Assembly (NCBI RefSeq): GCF_020873895.1
Contig: NZ_JAHWGT010000026.1
Location: forward strand, 1 to 64,000
Source of the DNA: Streptomyces sp. DH12
GTDB lineage: Bacteria; Actinomycetota; Actinomycetes; Streptomycetales; Streptomycetaceae
DNA length: 64,000 bases
Reading direction: 5' to 3'
Below the pieces are notes generated by a model. It made no database searches and was not told the DNA's origin. It saw nothing but the letters and a program-made list of their open reading frames with translations. The position numbers were made by a program, and so were the translations under genes. Below are positions 35,971 to 44,957 of the stretch, one piece after another. Every line of letters starts with the position of its first letter. Within the stretch, counting starts at the first letter, position 1.

Positions 35971-37437
35971 TCACGGAGCGCGCCCGCGCTGGTCCCCCGT
36001 CCGGGGCCCAGCCCCGGCCCGGGGCTCCAGCCGTGTCGGCGGCAGGTACTCGCGCACGAGCGTGCGGTGCCACCACGCGCCCGTCGCGCGCAGCTCGCGC
36101 CACGTGGTGAAGCGGTAGCGGTACAGGCGCGCCCGCACCAGGGCCGGCGGGGCGTCGGGGAAGGGGTTGCGGCGCAGCAGCCGCAGCGTGTCGCGGTCCC
36201 CTTCGAGGAGCCGCTCCACGAACGGGCCGAACCACCCGGCCGCGTACGCCGGGGAGAGCGCGGCGAACCACATCATCCAGTCCAGCCGCAGGTGGTACGG
36301 GGCGAACTGGCGCGGCAGCCGCCGTACGTCGCCCGGCTTCCCGCGGAACTCGTACTCCCGCCAGACCGTCCCCTCCCGGGCCGCCGGCTCGTCGCTGCCC
36401 TCCACGACGATCTCGTACCGGACGCGGCCGACCGTGCCGAAGGCGCCGTAGGTGTTCACCAGGTGGAGGGGGTCGAAGGAGCGGTTCATCGCCTGGCGGC
36501 GGGAGAGCAGGTTGCGTACCGGGCGCACGCTGAGCGCCAGGACGAGCACGGTCACGGCGATCACCAGCACGCCGTACCAGAGCGGCGGGGCCGGCAGCCG
36601 CGGCGCGTCCGCGACGAGGGTGCCGTCGACGGCGGAGAGGGCCAGCACGATGGTGATCCAGTTCAGCCAGGCGAAGTTGCCGGACGCGACGAGCCAGAGC
36701 TGGGTCAAGGCGACCAGCCCGGCCGCGACGGTCGCCACCGGCTGCGGGGTGAACAGCAGCACGGGGACGGCCAGCTGCGTGACGTGGTTCGCCGCGGCCT
36801 CCACCTTGTGCAGCGGACGCGGCAGGTGGTGGAAGAACCAGCTCAGCGGGCCGGGCATGGGCTGGGTCTCGTGGTGGTGGTACAGGCAGGTCAGGTCGCG
36901 CCAGCAGCGGTCGCCGCGCAGTTTGATCAGTCCCGCGCCGAACTCGACGCGGAACAGCAGCCAGCGCAGCAGCCATATGAGGAGGACCGGGGGCGCGGTG
37001 CGCTCGTTGCCGAGGAAGACCGCGAGGAAGCCGGCCTCCAGCAGCAGGGACTCCCAGCCGAACCCGTACCAGGTCTGCCCGACGTTGACGATCGACAGGT
37101 ACAGCCCCCACAGCACCGCCCACAGCAGCATCGCCACGGCCAGCGGCACCGCGTCGCCCGCGCCGGCGGCGAGCGCCAGTGCGAGGGCCGCCCCGGTCCA
37201 GGCGCAGAGGGCGAAGAAGCGGTCCGAGTAGTGCAGCCGGAAGAGGCTCGGCGCCCGGCGCGCCGGCACCCGGCGGAGGAAGTCCGGTACCGGCAGCATC
37301 CCGCGCTCACCGATCAGCGCCCGGAACTGCAGGGCGGCGCACACGAACGCCACCAGGTAGAGCGCGGCCAGGCCCCGCTGGAAGGCGAGGCGGCCCAGCC
37401 AGAGGTCGGACGAGGCGAACCAGGGGAACCAGTCCAT
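35971..37437 (-). CDS. Lipase maturation factor-like membrane protein (DUF1222)
   Basis: A 488-residue integral membrane protein of the lipase maturation factor family. Typical segments are WLGRLAFQRGLAALYLVAF, HYSDRF, SLLLEAGFLAVFLG, FGAGLIKLRGDRCWRDLTCLYHHHETQPMP (shown in parts: GAGLIKLRGD, HHHETQP) and NTYGAFGTVGRVRYEIVVEG in the C-terminal soluble part. About eight helices precede a 130-residue periplasmic domain. Members assist folding of secreted lipases or act in membrane lipid handling. It starts with ATG 37437, next to DUF1990 and YndJ genes on the same strand. Confidence 0.9.
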   Translation of the reverse strand: MDWFPWFASSDLWLGRLAFQRGLAALYLVAFVCAALQFRALIGERGMLPVPDFLRRVPARRAPSLFRLHYSDRFFALCAWTGAALALALAAGAGDAVPLAVAMLLWAVLWGLYLSIVNVGQTWYGFGWESLLLEAGFLAVFLGNERTAPPVLLIWLLRWLLFRVEFGAGLIKLRGDRCWRDLTCLYHHHETQPMPGPLSWFFHHLPRPLHKVEAAANHVTQLAVPVLLFTPQPVATVAAGLVALTQLWLVASGNFAWLNWITIVLALSAVDGTLVADAPRLPAPPLWYGVLVIAVTVLVLALSVRPVRNLLSRRQAMNRSFDPLHLVNTYGAFGTVGRVRYEIVVEGSDEPAAREGTVWREYEFRGKPGDVRRLPRQFAPYHLRLDWMMWFAALSPAYAAGWFGPFVERLLEGDRDTLRLLRRNPFPDAPPALVRARLYRYRFTTWRELRATGAWWHRTLVREYLPPTRLEPRAGAGPRTGDQRGRAP

Positions 37438-37462
37438 CCCCTCCAGTATCGGCCGCGCGCCG

Positions 37463-38014
37463 TCAGCCGCGCGTGATCCTCCGCAGCGTCCGGCCGAGGC
37501 GGCGCGCGTACCATCGCTGGGCCACCGGCACGATCGGCCCCGCCAGGCTGGTGTACCAGCGGGCCGGACGGCTGAAGGCGGTCACCGTGAACCACACCGT
37601 CCCGTCGGGGCGCAGCTCGACGACGAAGGACTCCTCCCCGCACTCCGGGTGCCCGTCGAGCGTGCCGTACGCGAACCCGGCGCGCCGCTCCTCGTGCACG
37701 GTCCACACGACCTCGCACGGGACGGCGTACGCCAGCCGGCCGACACCCACGGCCACGCGCAGGCGGACGCCGGGGGCCGCGCGGACCGCTTCGGCGTGCA
37801 CCCGGGCGCCGGACGCGCGGTGCATCCGCCAGGTCGTGACCGCCGCGCCGGCCGCCTCGAAGGCGTCCCGGCCGCGGCCGATCGGCTCGCGGTGGCTCAG
37901 GTGGTGGTAGCCGGCGGGGAGGGCGGCGGAGCGGGTCGCCCCCACCTCCGGGTAGGTGAGGCGGAGCGGCGGGCCGCCGGGGGTGGTGCCGGTGCTGCGG
38001 ACGAGTCGGGTCAT
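37463..38014 (-). CDS. DUF1990 family protein
   Basis: A 183-residue soluble protein of the DUF1990 group (YndJ-associated). It has LTYPEVGATR, AGYHHLSHREPIGRG, YGTLDGHPECGEESFVVEL and WFTVTAFSRPARWYTSLAGPIV near the C-terminus. It probably has a lipocalin- or START-like fold; no activity is known to me. ATG 38014 overlaps the YndJ stop by 4 bp, and in some bacteria the two are fused, so they act together. Confidence 0.88.
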   Translation of the reverse strand: MTRLVRSTGTTPGGPPLRLTYPEVGATRSAALPAGYHHLSHREPIGRGRDAFEAAGAAVTTWRMHRASGARVHAEAVRAAPGVRLRVAVGVGRLAYAVPCEVVWTVHEERRAGFAYGTLDGHPECGEESFVVELRPDGTVWFTVTAFSRPARWYTSLAGPIVPVAQRWYARRLGRTLRRITRG

Positions 38015-38943
38015 TCGGGGGCCTCCTGGGGCTCCGGAGTGGTGGGGGCGCGGTGGACGGCGGGGGTGGGGTGGACGGCGTGGACGGGGGTCGGTGTGGG
38101 AGCCGGCGCCGGTGCGGGGGGCTGGCCCGGGGCGCGGGCGAGGCGTCGCCAGGCCAGCAGCGAGCAGAGGGCGAAGCCGAGGGCGTTGGCCACGCCGTGG
38201 GTCGCCGCCATCCACGCCAGGCTGGGGTGCGGCCACCCCGTCGCCTCGCCGAGCGCCCAGCTCAGCGCCAGCAGCATGGTCGCCACGAGGACGGCCGCGG
38301 ACACGGCGAGGAGCGCGCCGGTGAGCCGGTCCCGGACGCCGGCCCGCACGTCTCGCCAGGTCAGCCAGGCCACGGCCCACATTCCGGCGGTCAGCACCAC
38401 GGCGCCGGCCAGCTCCGTCCAGTCGTCGACGAAGTACCCCGCGAGGACCAGGAGCGTGCCGAGGGGGACGCTCAGCGCGGCGAAGGCGCTGAGCCGACGG
38501 TTGCCGGTGGCGCCCCGGACCAGCCCGGCGACGAGCGCGGCGGCGAAGCCGGCGAAGTGGAAGTGCGGCACGGTCAGGTCGAGGATCGCCAGGTCGAAGC
38601 CGAAGAGCGGGTGGCCCAGCCGCTCGGCGACCAGGGCGGTCGCGGCGACCGCCGGGCTCACCAGCGCCGTCAGCAGCGCCACCTCCCGGGGCGCCAGGCA
38701 CCGGGTGCGCATCAGCCGGCGGGGCGCCGCGACCGCCAGGAGGAGGGTGCCCGCCGCGTAGCAGGCCGCCAGGGCGGTGGCGGGCGTGCCGCGCGGCAGC
38801 CACAGGGAGACCGCGCCCGGCACCGCGAACAGCGGCCACAGCCGACAGGCGAGCGCCGTCTCCGGCGCCGCCACCAGGCGCAGCCCGAGGGGGACCACCA
38901 CGAGCATGCCGAGGACCACGACCAGGTCCACCAGGACGGTCAC
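38011..38943 (-). CDS. YndJ-family membrane protein
   Basis: About 310 residues with nine or ten hydrophobic segments and the YndJ motif VPHFHFAGFAAALVAG near the middle. It ends in a Pro/Thr/Ala-rich tail. I prefer GTG 38943 (GGGAGAGGG upstream) to a TTG at 38979 that would put the start inside an operator-like palindrome. It is translationally coupled to the DUF1990 gene, and the lipase maturation factor-like gene lies 25 bp beyond that. A shared role in membrane lipid metabolism is inference. Confidence 0.82.
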   Translation of the reverse strand: MTVLVDLVVVLGMLVVVPLGLRLVAAPETALACRLWPLFAVPGAVSLWLPRGTPATALAACYAAGTLLLAVAAPRRLMRTRCLAPREVALLTALVSPAVAATALVAERLGHPLFGFDLAILDLTVPHFHFAGFAAALVAGLVRGATGNRRLSAFAALSVPLGTLLVLAGYFVDDWTELAGAVVLTAGMWAVAWLTWRDVRAGVRDRLTGALLAVSAAVLVATMLLALSWALGEATGWPHPSLAWMAATHGVANALGFALCSLLAWRRLARAPGQPPAPAPAPTPTPVHAVHPTPAVHRAPTTPEPQEAPE

Positions 38944-38965
38944 CGCGCCCCACCCTCTCCCTGTC

Positions 38966-38979
38966 TTGAACGCGTTCAA
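38966..38979. promoter_or_regulatory. TTGAACGCGTTCAA palindrome (first of a pair)
   Basis: A perfect 14-bp palindrome 23 bp upstream of the YndJ start. With the second copy at 39007-39020 the centres are 41 bp apart, about four helical turns. This is typical of operators for dimeric repressors such as TetR or MarR proteins. Confidence 0.65.
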
Positions 38980-39006
38980 CCAGCGTGGTCAGCCTAGTGG
39001 GCGGAG

Positions 39007-39020
39007 TTGAACATGTTCAA
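39007..39020. promoter_or_regulatory. TTGAACATGTTCAA palindrome (second of a pair)
   Basis: A perfect 14-bp palindrome with the same TTGAAC arms as the copy at 38966-38979. It lies in the divergent promoter region between the YndJ and lipoprotein genes. No regulator gene is adjacent, so the cognate factor is elsewhere. Confidence 0.65.
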
Positions 39021-39128
39021 GTCGACTCCGGGTCGTGCCGCCCACGGGAGGACCACCCCGGTTGCGGCCCGCGTGCCGGTCCGGCAGACATGGAGGAACG
39101 TGTCCGGTCGACTCCTGGGAAAGGCGGG

Positions 39129-40316
39129 ATGCCCGTGTCGTCTCCCACGCGCCGCTCCCCGGCGGCTCGCCCGCGGCGACCCGCCGCCCTCACCGCGGCG
39201 GCCGCCGTCGCGGGACTCCTCGCCGCGGGCTGCGGCGCCGACGGCGACGGCGGCGGGCCCGCCCCCGGCGTCCCCCTCGCCACCGAACGCGTCCCCCTCC
39301 TCCAGCCGGCCGCGGCGCCCGGCCCGCACCCCTTCACCGCCTCCACCTCCCTCGCCGCGGCCCCCGGCGCCCGCGACTCCGCGTCCCCCACCGCCGCGGC
39401 CGCCCCCACCGCTCCCGGCGGTCCCTCGGCGGAGCCGGTCGGCGCCGAACGGCCGCTGCCCACCGTCGACGGAGCGACGCCCGGCCTGTACGGCGGCACC
39501 CATTCGCTCCCCAGCTGCGACGTCGAGCAGCAGGCGCGGCTGCTCACGGCCGACAAGGCCAAAGCCGCCGCCTTCGCGCAGGCGGCCGGGGTCACGCCGG
39601 CCGGCCTCGGCACCTGGGTGCGCGGCCTGACGCCGGTCACGCTGCGCGCCGACACCCGGGTGGCCGGCCACGGGTACCGGGGCGGCGCGCCCGTACCGTA
39701 CGAGGCCGTGCTCCAGGCGGGCAGCGCCGTGCTGGTGGACCGGTACGGGGCGCCCCGCGTGCGCTGCGCCTCCGGCGACCCGCTGCGCACGCCTGCCGAC
39801 CCGCGGCGACCGGCGGCGCACCGGGGGCAGCCGTGGCCCGGGTACCGCGTCGACCGCGTCGTGCTGATCGGCCCCACCCAGCGGGCCCTGGACCGGCTCG
39901 TCCTGGTGAACACCCTCAACGACACCTGGCTGGAGCGCGCGATCGGCACCCGGGGCGACCACGACGGCAAGCCCGAGGTGCCCCCCGCCTACGAGCCGCG
40001 CGAACGGCACGTCGCGGACACCCCGCTGCCCGACAGCGCCGCCCCCGAGAGCGCCGCGCCGTCCGCCCCGGCGGCGCCGGTCGTGCCCGATGGGCCCGGG
40101 ACCCCGCAGGCGCCCCCGCCACCCGGCGAGGGCGACGCGCCACCGGACGGTACGGTGCCCGACGCGCCGCAGCCGGACGGCTTCACCCCGGACGGGGCCG
40201 CCCCACCGGAGGAGGCGGGAGGGGGCGCGGACGGCGGGCCGCAGGAGGCGCCGCCGCCCGACGCGGAATCACCCGACGCGGCCTCCGACGCCGACGTCCT
40301 GCGCGGGCCGTACTGA
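39129..40316 (+). CDS. Secreted lipoprotein, DUF6777-like
   Basis: A 395-residue lipoprotein. The signal ends in a lipobox (AGLLAAGCGAD, Cys near residue 35). The globular middle (about 115-305) includes GATPGLYGGTHSLPSCDVEQQARLL, AGVTPAGLGTWVRGLTPVTLR and LVLVNTLNDTWLERAIGTR, with two cysteines that may pair. The C-terminal 90 residues are a disordered Pro/Asp/Gly-rich tail. ATG 39129 has GGGAAAGG upstream. Function unknown; the DUF name is from memory of similar proteins. Confidence 0.75.
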   Translation: MPVSSPTRRSPAARPRRPAALTAAAAVAGLLAAGCGADGDGGGPAPGVPLATERVPLLQPAAAPGPHPFTASTSLAAAPGARDSASPTAAAAPTAPGGPSAEPVGAERPLPTVDGATPGLYGGTHSLPSCDVEQQARLLTADKAKAAAFAQAAGVTPAGLGTWVRGLTPVTLRADTRVAGHGYRGGAPVPYEAVLQAGSAVLVDRYGAPRVRCASGDPLRTPADPRRPAAHRGQPWPGYRVDRVVLIGPTQRALDRLVLVNTLNDTWLERAIGTRGDHDGKPEVPPAYEPRERHVADTPLPDSAAPESAAPSAPAAPVVPDGPGTPQAPPPPGEGDAPPDGTVPDAPQPDGFTPDGAAPPEEAGGGADGGPQEAPPPDAESPDAASDADVLRGPY

Positions 40317-40420
40317 CCGCCCCGCCGCTCCGGGCACCCCGGGGAGCAGGAGGAACGATCCCTCGGCCGTGAAGTTCCCTTGAGGTCGATAAACCCGACA
40401 AATGATGGCAGAGTGGCTCC

Positions 40421-42562
40421 ATGGTTGATCCGGCAGCGGATGCCCTGTCGCTTCCCGAGGACTGGCCCGCCCACCCGGATCTGAGGTTGTCCCTCAACCG
40501 CCTGGGCAGCTTCGACTGGGACCTCGACACCGGGCTGATGCACATGGACGAGGTCGCCCTCGACGTGTTCCAGACGGACCCCGCCGAGTACGACGGCAGA
40601 CCGGAGAGCCTCGCCCGGCGGGTCCCGCCCAGCGAGTCCGTCCGCCTCGACGGCATGGTCGCGCAGGCCCTGAAGAACGGCAGCAGCCACTACGGCGCCT
40701 ACTTCCGCATCCGCACCCGCGAGGGCGGACTGCGCTGGACGCACACGCAGGGGTTCATCCGCCGTGACGCCGAGGGGCGCCCCCACCGCATCATCGGCAT
40801 CGTCCGCGACGCCACCCAGGAGCTCGCCGAGTCCGCCGCCCGGCTGGAGGTCGACGCCGAGCGCCGCCGCCAGACCAGCGTCGTCGAGTCCACCACCGCC
40901 GCCCTCGCCCACGCCCGCACCGTCCAGGACGTCATCGACGTGCTCAAGGACTCCCAGGGGCTGGAGCACCTCGGCGCGACCAGCGTCGTCATGGGCCTGC
41001 TGGAGGCCGGCCGCATCCACCTCGTCGCCGACGGCCCCGAGGACTCCTTCGTCCCCGGCACCCGCTACACGCGCGTCGACGAGGAATACCCCATGAGCGA
41101 GGTCGTGCGGACCCTCGCCCCCCGCTTCATCGAGTCGCCCGAGGACTTCGCCGCCTCCTACCCGATCCTCTGGCCGCACATCACCGACCTCGGCATCACC
41201 TCCGCCGCGTACCTGCCCCTCATCGCCCAGGCCCGCCCCATCGGCGCCATGGGCCTGCTGTACAGCGACAAGGACGGCTTCACCGCCGACGAGCGCAACG
41301 TCCTCGTCGCCCTCGGCAGCAGCATCGCCCAGAGCCTCCAGCGCGCCATGCTCTTCGAGCAGGAGCACGACCTGGCCGAGGGCCTCCAGCAGGCCATGCT
41401 GCCGCGGCGCATCCCGGAGATCCCCGGCGCGCAGGTCGCCGTCCGCTACCGCGCCGCCCGCCTCGGCCGCGACGTCGGCGGCGACTGGTACGACGTCATC
41501 CCGCTGCCCGGCGGCCGGGTCGGCGCGGTCATCGGCGACGTCCAGGGGCACGACACGCACGCGGCGGCCGTCATGGGCCAGCTGCGCATCGTCCTGCGCG
41601 CGTACGCCGCCGAGGGCCACACCCCGGCCACCGTCATGGCGCGCGCCTCGGTCTTCCTCCGCGACCTCGACACCGACCGGTTCGCCACCTGCACCTACAT
41701 GGAGGTCGACCTCGCCACGGGCGTCGTCCAGGTCGTACGGGCCGGCCACGTCGACCCGCTGGTGCGGGACGCCGACGGCGGCTGCCGCCGGGTGCCGGTG
41801 GAGGGCGCGCTGCCCCTCGGGCTCTCCGCCGAGTTCGGCGCGCTCGACTACCCCGTGAGCGTCCTCGAACTGGACCCCGGGCAGACCCTCGTGCTGTACA
41901 CCGACGGCCTGGTCGAGCAGCCGGGCGCCGACCTGGACGAGGGCATGCAGTGGCTCACCGCCTTCGTCCGCAACGGCCCCTCCGACCTCCAGGACCTCGC
42001 CGATCTGCTGTGCGACGTGGTCGACGAGCGGGGCGGCGACGACGACGTGGCGATCCTGCTGCTGCGCCGCCGCGGCGGCTACACCCCGCGGAGCGGCGGC
42101 AGGCTCCAACAGCACGTCGCCCAGAACGACCCCGAGGCGCTGCGCTCCGCCCGCCACATGATCCACGCCGCCGTACGCGCCTGGGGCGGCGGGGAGCGGG
42201 CCGACGAGATCGCGCTGACCGCCGACGAACTGGTCACCAACGCCCTGCTGCACACGGACGGCGGCGCCATCGTCACCCTGCGGATGCTCACCGGCCCCGA
42301 ACGGCGGCTCCGCGTCGAGGTCGAGGACCGCTCCAGCGCCCTGCCCCGCCGCCGGGACACCGGCGCGGACGGCGTCTCGGGCCGCGGACTGCTGCTCGTG
42401 GACCGGCTCGCGGACGTGTGGGGCGTCGAGTCGCGGGGCGGGGGGAAGTGCGTCTGGTGCGAGTTCGCCCTGCCGGAGCGGTCCGGCGACGGCGGCGGCC
42501 GGCGGGACACCGGGGCGGCGGGACGGCGCCGCCAGGGGACGTGGCAGCCCCGGGCCGACTGA
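40421..42562 (+). CDS. PAS-GAF-SpoIIE phosphatase with HATPase domain
   Basis: A 713-residue regulator. PAS (about 20-135; GSFDWDLDTGLMHMDE, IIGIVRDAT), GAF (about 165-315; the segment PRFIESPEDFAASYPILWPHI), SpoIIE-type PP2C (about 335-545; GRDVGGDWYDVIPL, IGDVQGHD, LYTDGLVEQPG, DDDVAILLL) and a C-terminal RsbW-like ATPase (about 570-690; LTADELVTNALLHT, GRGLLLVDRLADVWG). The phosphatase and kinase-like parts in one chain suggest a self-contained partner-switch controlling an anti-sigma pathway in response to a ligand or redox cue. No STAS gene is next to it. Confidence 0.92.
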   Translation: MVDPAADALSLPEDWPAHPDLRLSLNRLGSFDWDLDTGLMHMDEVALDVFQTDPAEYDGRPESLARRVPPSESVRLDGMVAQALKNGSSHYGAYFRIRTREGGLRWTHTQGFIRRDAEGRPHRIIGIVRDATQELAESAARLEVDAERRRQTSVVESTTAALAHARTVQDVIDVLKDSQGLEHLGATSVVMGLLEAGRIHLVADGPEDSFVPGTRYTRVDEEYPMSEVVRTLAPRFIESPEDFAASYPILWPHITDLGITSAAYLPLIAQARPIGAMGLLYSDKDGFTADERNVLVALGSSIAQSLQRAMLFEQEHDLAEGLQQAMLPRRIPEIPGAQVAVRYRAARLGRDVGGDWYDVIPLPGGRVGAVIGDVQGHDTHAAAVMGQLRIVLRAYAAEGHTPATVMARASVFLRDLDTDRFATCTYMEVDLATGVVQVVRAGHVDPLVRDADGGCRRVPVEGALPLGLSAEFGALDYPVSVLELDPGQTLVLYTDGLVEQPGADLDEGMQWLTAFVRNGPSDLQDLADLLCDVVDERGGDDDVAILLLRRRGGYTPRSGGRLQQHVAQNDPEALRSARHMIHAAVRAWGGGERADEIALTADELVTNALLHTDGGAIVTLRMLTGPERRLRVEVEDRSSALPRRRDTGADGVSGRGLLLVDRLADVWGVESRGGGKCVWCEFALPERSGDGGGRRDTGAAGRRRQGTWQPRAD

Positions 42563-42708
42563 CGCGGCGCGAGGGGCCGGGGACCGCGCCCCGTCGCGCC
42601 GCCCCCGCGCGGACCCGCCGGCCCGCCGAGGCGCGGACGCGCCCCGTGGGGCCCCGCGGCGGACCGTCCGGTGAGGCGCGCCGCACCCTCCTGCGGCAGG
42701 CTGGGACC

Positions 42709-43569
42709 ATGCCCGAACTGCCCGAGGTCGAAGCGCTCCGCGAGTTCCTCGACGCCCGTCTGGTCGGCAAGGAGATCGCCCGCGTCCTACCCGTCGCGAT
42801 CAGCGTGCTGAAGACGTACGACCCCCCGCTCGGCGCCCTCGACGGCGCCACCGTCACCGCCGTCGACCGGCACGGCAAGTACCTCGACGTCACCGCGGGC
42901 GGCCTGCACCTCCTCGTCCACCTCGCCCGCGCCGGCTGGCTCCAGTGGCGGGACGACCTGCCGGCCGCGCCGCCCCGCCCCGGCAGGGGTCCGCTCGCCC
43001 TGCGCACCGCGCTGAGCGGCGGCGACGGCTTCGACCTGACCGAGGCGGGCACCACCAAGCGGCTGGCCGTGCACCTGGTCCGCGACCCCGCCGAGGTGCC
43101 CGGTGTCGCCCGGCTCGGACCCGACCCGCTCGCCGAGGACTTCGACCGCGACGCCTTCGCCGCGCTCCTCGCGGGGGAGCGGCGGCAGGTCAAGGGCGCC
43201 CTGCGCGACCAGGGCCTCGTCGCGGGCATCGGCAACGCCTACAGCGACGAGATCCTGCACGCCGCCCGCATGTCGCCCTTCAAGCCGGTCCACCGCCTCA
43301 CCGACGACGACGTCACCACGCTGTACGAGGCGCTTCGCACCACGCTCGCCGACGCCCTCGCCCGTTCCCGGGGCACGGAGGCGGGCAGGCTCAAGGCGGA
43401 GAAGAAGAGCGGGTTGCGCGTCCACGGGAGGACCGGCGAACCCTGCCCCGTGTGCGGCGACACCATCCGCGAGGTGTCGTTCAGCGACTCCTCGCTCCAG
43501 TACTGCCCCACCTGCCAGACGGGCGGCAAGCCGCTGGCCGACCGCCGTCTGTCCCGCCTGCTGAAGTAG
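42709..43569 (+). CDS. Fpg/Nei-family DNA glycosylase
   Basis: A 286-residue base-excision repair enzyme. The N-terminus after Met removal is PELPEVE, giving the catalytic Pro and Glu. The helix-two-turn-helix region is GLVAGIGNAYSDEILHAARMSP, and the C-terminal zinc finger has CPVCGDTI and YCPTCQTGG. It removes oxidised bases and nicks the strand. Start ATG 42709 has CTGGGA nearby. It is a single gene. Confidence 0.95.
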   Translation: MPELPEVEALREFLDARLVGKEIARVLPVAISVLKTYDPPLGALDGATVTAVDRHGKYLDVTAGGLHLLVHLARAGWLQWRDDLPAAPPRPGRGPLALRTALSGGDGFDLTEAGTTKRLAVHLVRDPAEVPGVARLGPDPLAEDFDRDAFAALLAGERRQVKGALRDQGLVAGIGNAYSDEILHAARMSPFKPVHRLTDDDVTTLYEALRTTLADALARSRGTEAGRLKAEKKSGLRVHGRTGEPCPVCGDTIREVSFSDSSLQYCPTCQTGGKPLADRRLSRLLK

Positions 43570-43591
43570 CCGCGGGCAGTCGCCGCGCCCG

Positions 43592-43954
43592 TCACTCCGC
43601 GGGCGCCCGACCGCGCACCAGCCACCGCCGCACCCGGCGGCCCGGGGTGCCCCACACCACCGGCCGCCACGTCCGGGACCGCCCACCGCCCGGGGTCGGC
43701 ACCGCCGGCCGGACGTCCACCGGCCGCGCCGCGGCGGGCCGGGGGCCGCGGGGCGCCGCCCGACGCGGCGGCGGGGCGAGCGGCGCGCGGCCCGTCAACT
43801 GGGCCAGGGCCCGCGCCACCTCGGCGAACTCCGCCAGCCGCGCCGCGCACGCACCGCACCGCGTGACGTGCTCGGCGCAGCACAGCGCGTCGTACGGCTC
43901 CAGCGCGCCCAGCGCGTAGGCGCCCACCGCGTCGTGCCGCTCCGGCCGTGCCAT
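43592..43954 (-). CDS. Zinc-binding anti-sigma-type protein lacking a membrane helix
   Basis: A 120-residue protein whose N-terminus RHDAVGAYALGALEPYDALCCAEHVTRCGAC (shown in parts: HDAVGAYALGALEP, AEHVTRCGAC) is the ZAS domain (H-x3-C-x2-C) of RskA/RsrA-like anti-sigma factors. The rest is a Pro/Arg-rich tail with no hydrophobic helix, so it is probably soluble or a truncated anti-sigma. No ECF sigma gene is adjacent; the nearest is at 50285-50890. It is divergent from the LytTR regulator. Confidence 0.75.
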   Translation of the reverse strand: MARPERHDAVGAYALGALEPYDALCCAEHVTRCGACAARLAEFAEVARALAQLTGRAPLAPPPRRAAPRGPRPAAARPVDVRPAVPTPGGGRSRTWRPVVWGTPGRRVRRWLVRGRAPAE

Positions 43955-44052
43955 CGTCCCTCGCTCCCGTACTCGCCCGCCCCGCCCCCGCGTCGACCCG
44001 TACGTACCGCGGCCGCTTCTCGCTCAACCGGCGCCCGCCTACACTCCGCCCC

Positions 44053-44796
44053 ATGCTGCGCGTACTGGCCGTCGACGACGAGAAGCCCGCCCTGGAGGAG
44101 CTGCTGTACCTGCTGCGCTCCGACCCTCGCGTCCACAGCGCCGAGGGCGCCACCGACGCGACGGAGGCGCTGCGCCGCATCGGCCGCGCGCTGGAGGCGG
44201 GCCCCGACGGCCCCGACGCCGTCGACGTCGTCTTCCTCGACATCCACATGGCGGGGCTGACCGGCCTGGACGTGGCGCGGCTCCTGGCGGGCTTCGCCCG
44301 GCCGCCGCTCGTCGTGTTCGTCACCGCCCACGAGGGCTTCGCGGTGCAGGCGTTCGACCTGAAGGCGGTCGACTACGTCCTCAAGCCGGTCCGCAAGGAA
44401 CGTCTGGCGGAGGCCGTCCGGCGGGTCAGCGACCTCTCCGAGCCGGCCCCCGCCGGCACCGTCCCCGAGCAGGTCCCGGTGGAGCTGGGCGGCGTCACCC
44501 GGTTCGTGGCGGTCGACGACATCGCCTATGTGGAGGCGCAGGGCGACTACGCCCGCCTCCACACCGACGGGGGCAGCCACCTCGTGCGCATCCCGCTGTC
44601 CACGCTGGAGGAGCGGTGGGCGGCACGGGGCTTCGTCCGCATCCACCGCAGCCACCTGGTCGCCCTCGGCCGGATCGACGAGCTGCGCCTCGACGGCGGC
44701 GCCACCACCGTACGGGTGGGCAGCGCCGAGCTGTCGGTCAGCCGCCGCCACGCCCGCCAGCTGCGCGACCTCCTCGCCCGGCACGTCCGCGGCTGA
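44053..44796 (+). CDS. LytTR-family response regulator
   Basis: A 247-residue regulator. The receiver domain (1-125) has VDDEKPALEEL, phospho-acceptor Asp in VVFLDIHMAGL, T in FVTAHEG and K in VDYVLKPV. The LytTR DNA-binding domain (about 145-245) has YVEAQGDYARLHT, FVRIHRSHLVAL and VSRRHARQLRDLL. Its partner kinase (LytS type) is two genes downstream, after a symporter, so the system probably senses and controls carboxylate uptake. Confidence 0.93.
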   Translation: MLRVLAVDDEKPALEELLYLLRSDPRVHSAEGATDATEALRRIGRALEAGPDGPDAVDVVFLDIHMAGLTGLDVARLLAGFARPPLVVFVTAHEGFAVQAFDLKAVDYVLKPVRKERLAEAVRRVSDLSEPAPAGTVPEQVPVELGGVTRFVAVDDIAYVEAQGDYARLHTDGGSHLVRIPLSTLEERWAARGFVRIHRSHLVALGRIDELRLDGGATTVRVGSAELSVSRRHARQLRDLLARHVRG

Positions 44797-44957
44797 CCGC
44801 GGCGACCGGCTCGGCGCCGCCCGCCGGCCGCGGGGGCAGTCGCGCCCCGACGGCCGGTACGACGATCCGCTTACCCGCCGGGCCGTTGTCTGCGTACACT
44901 CCACCGACCGAACCCCTCCGGCCACCAGGGCCACACCCTCCCCGACCCCGGACACCG

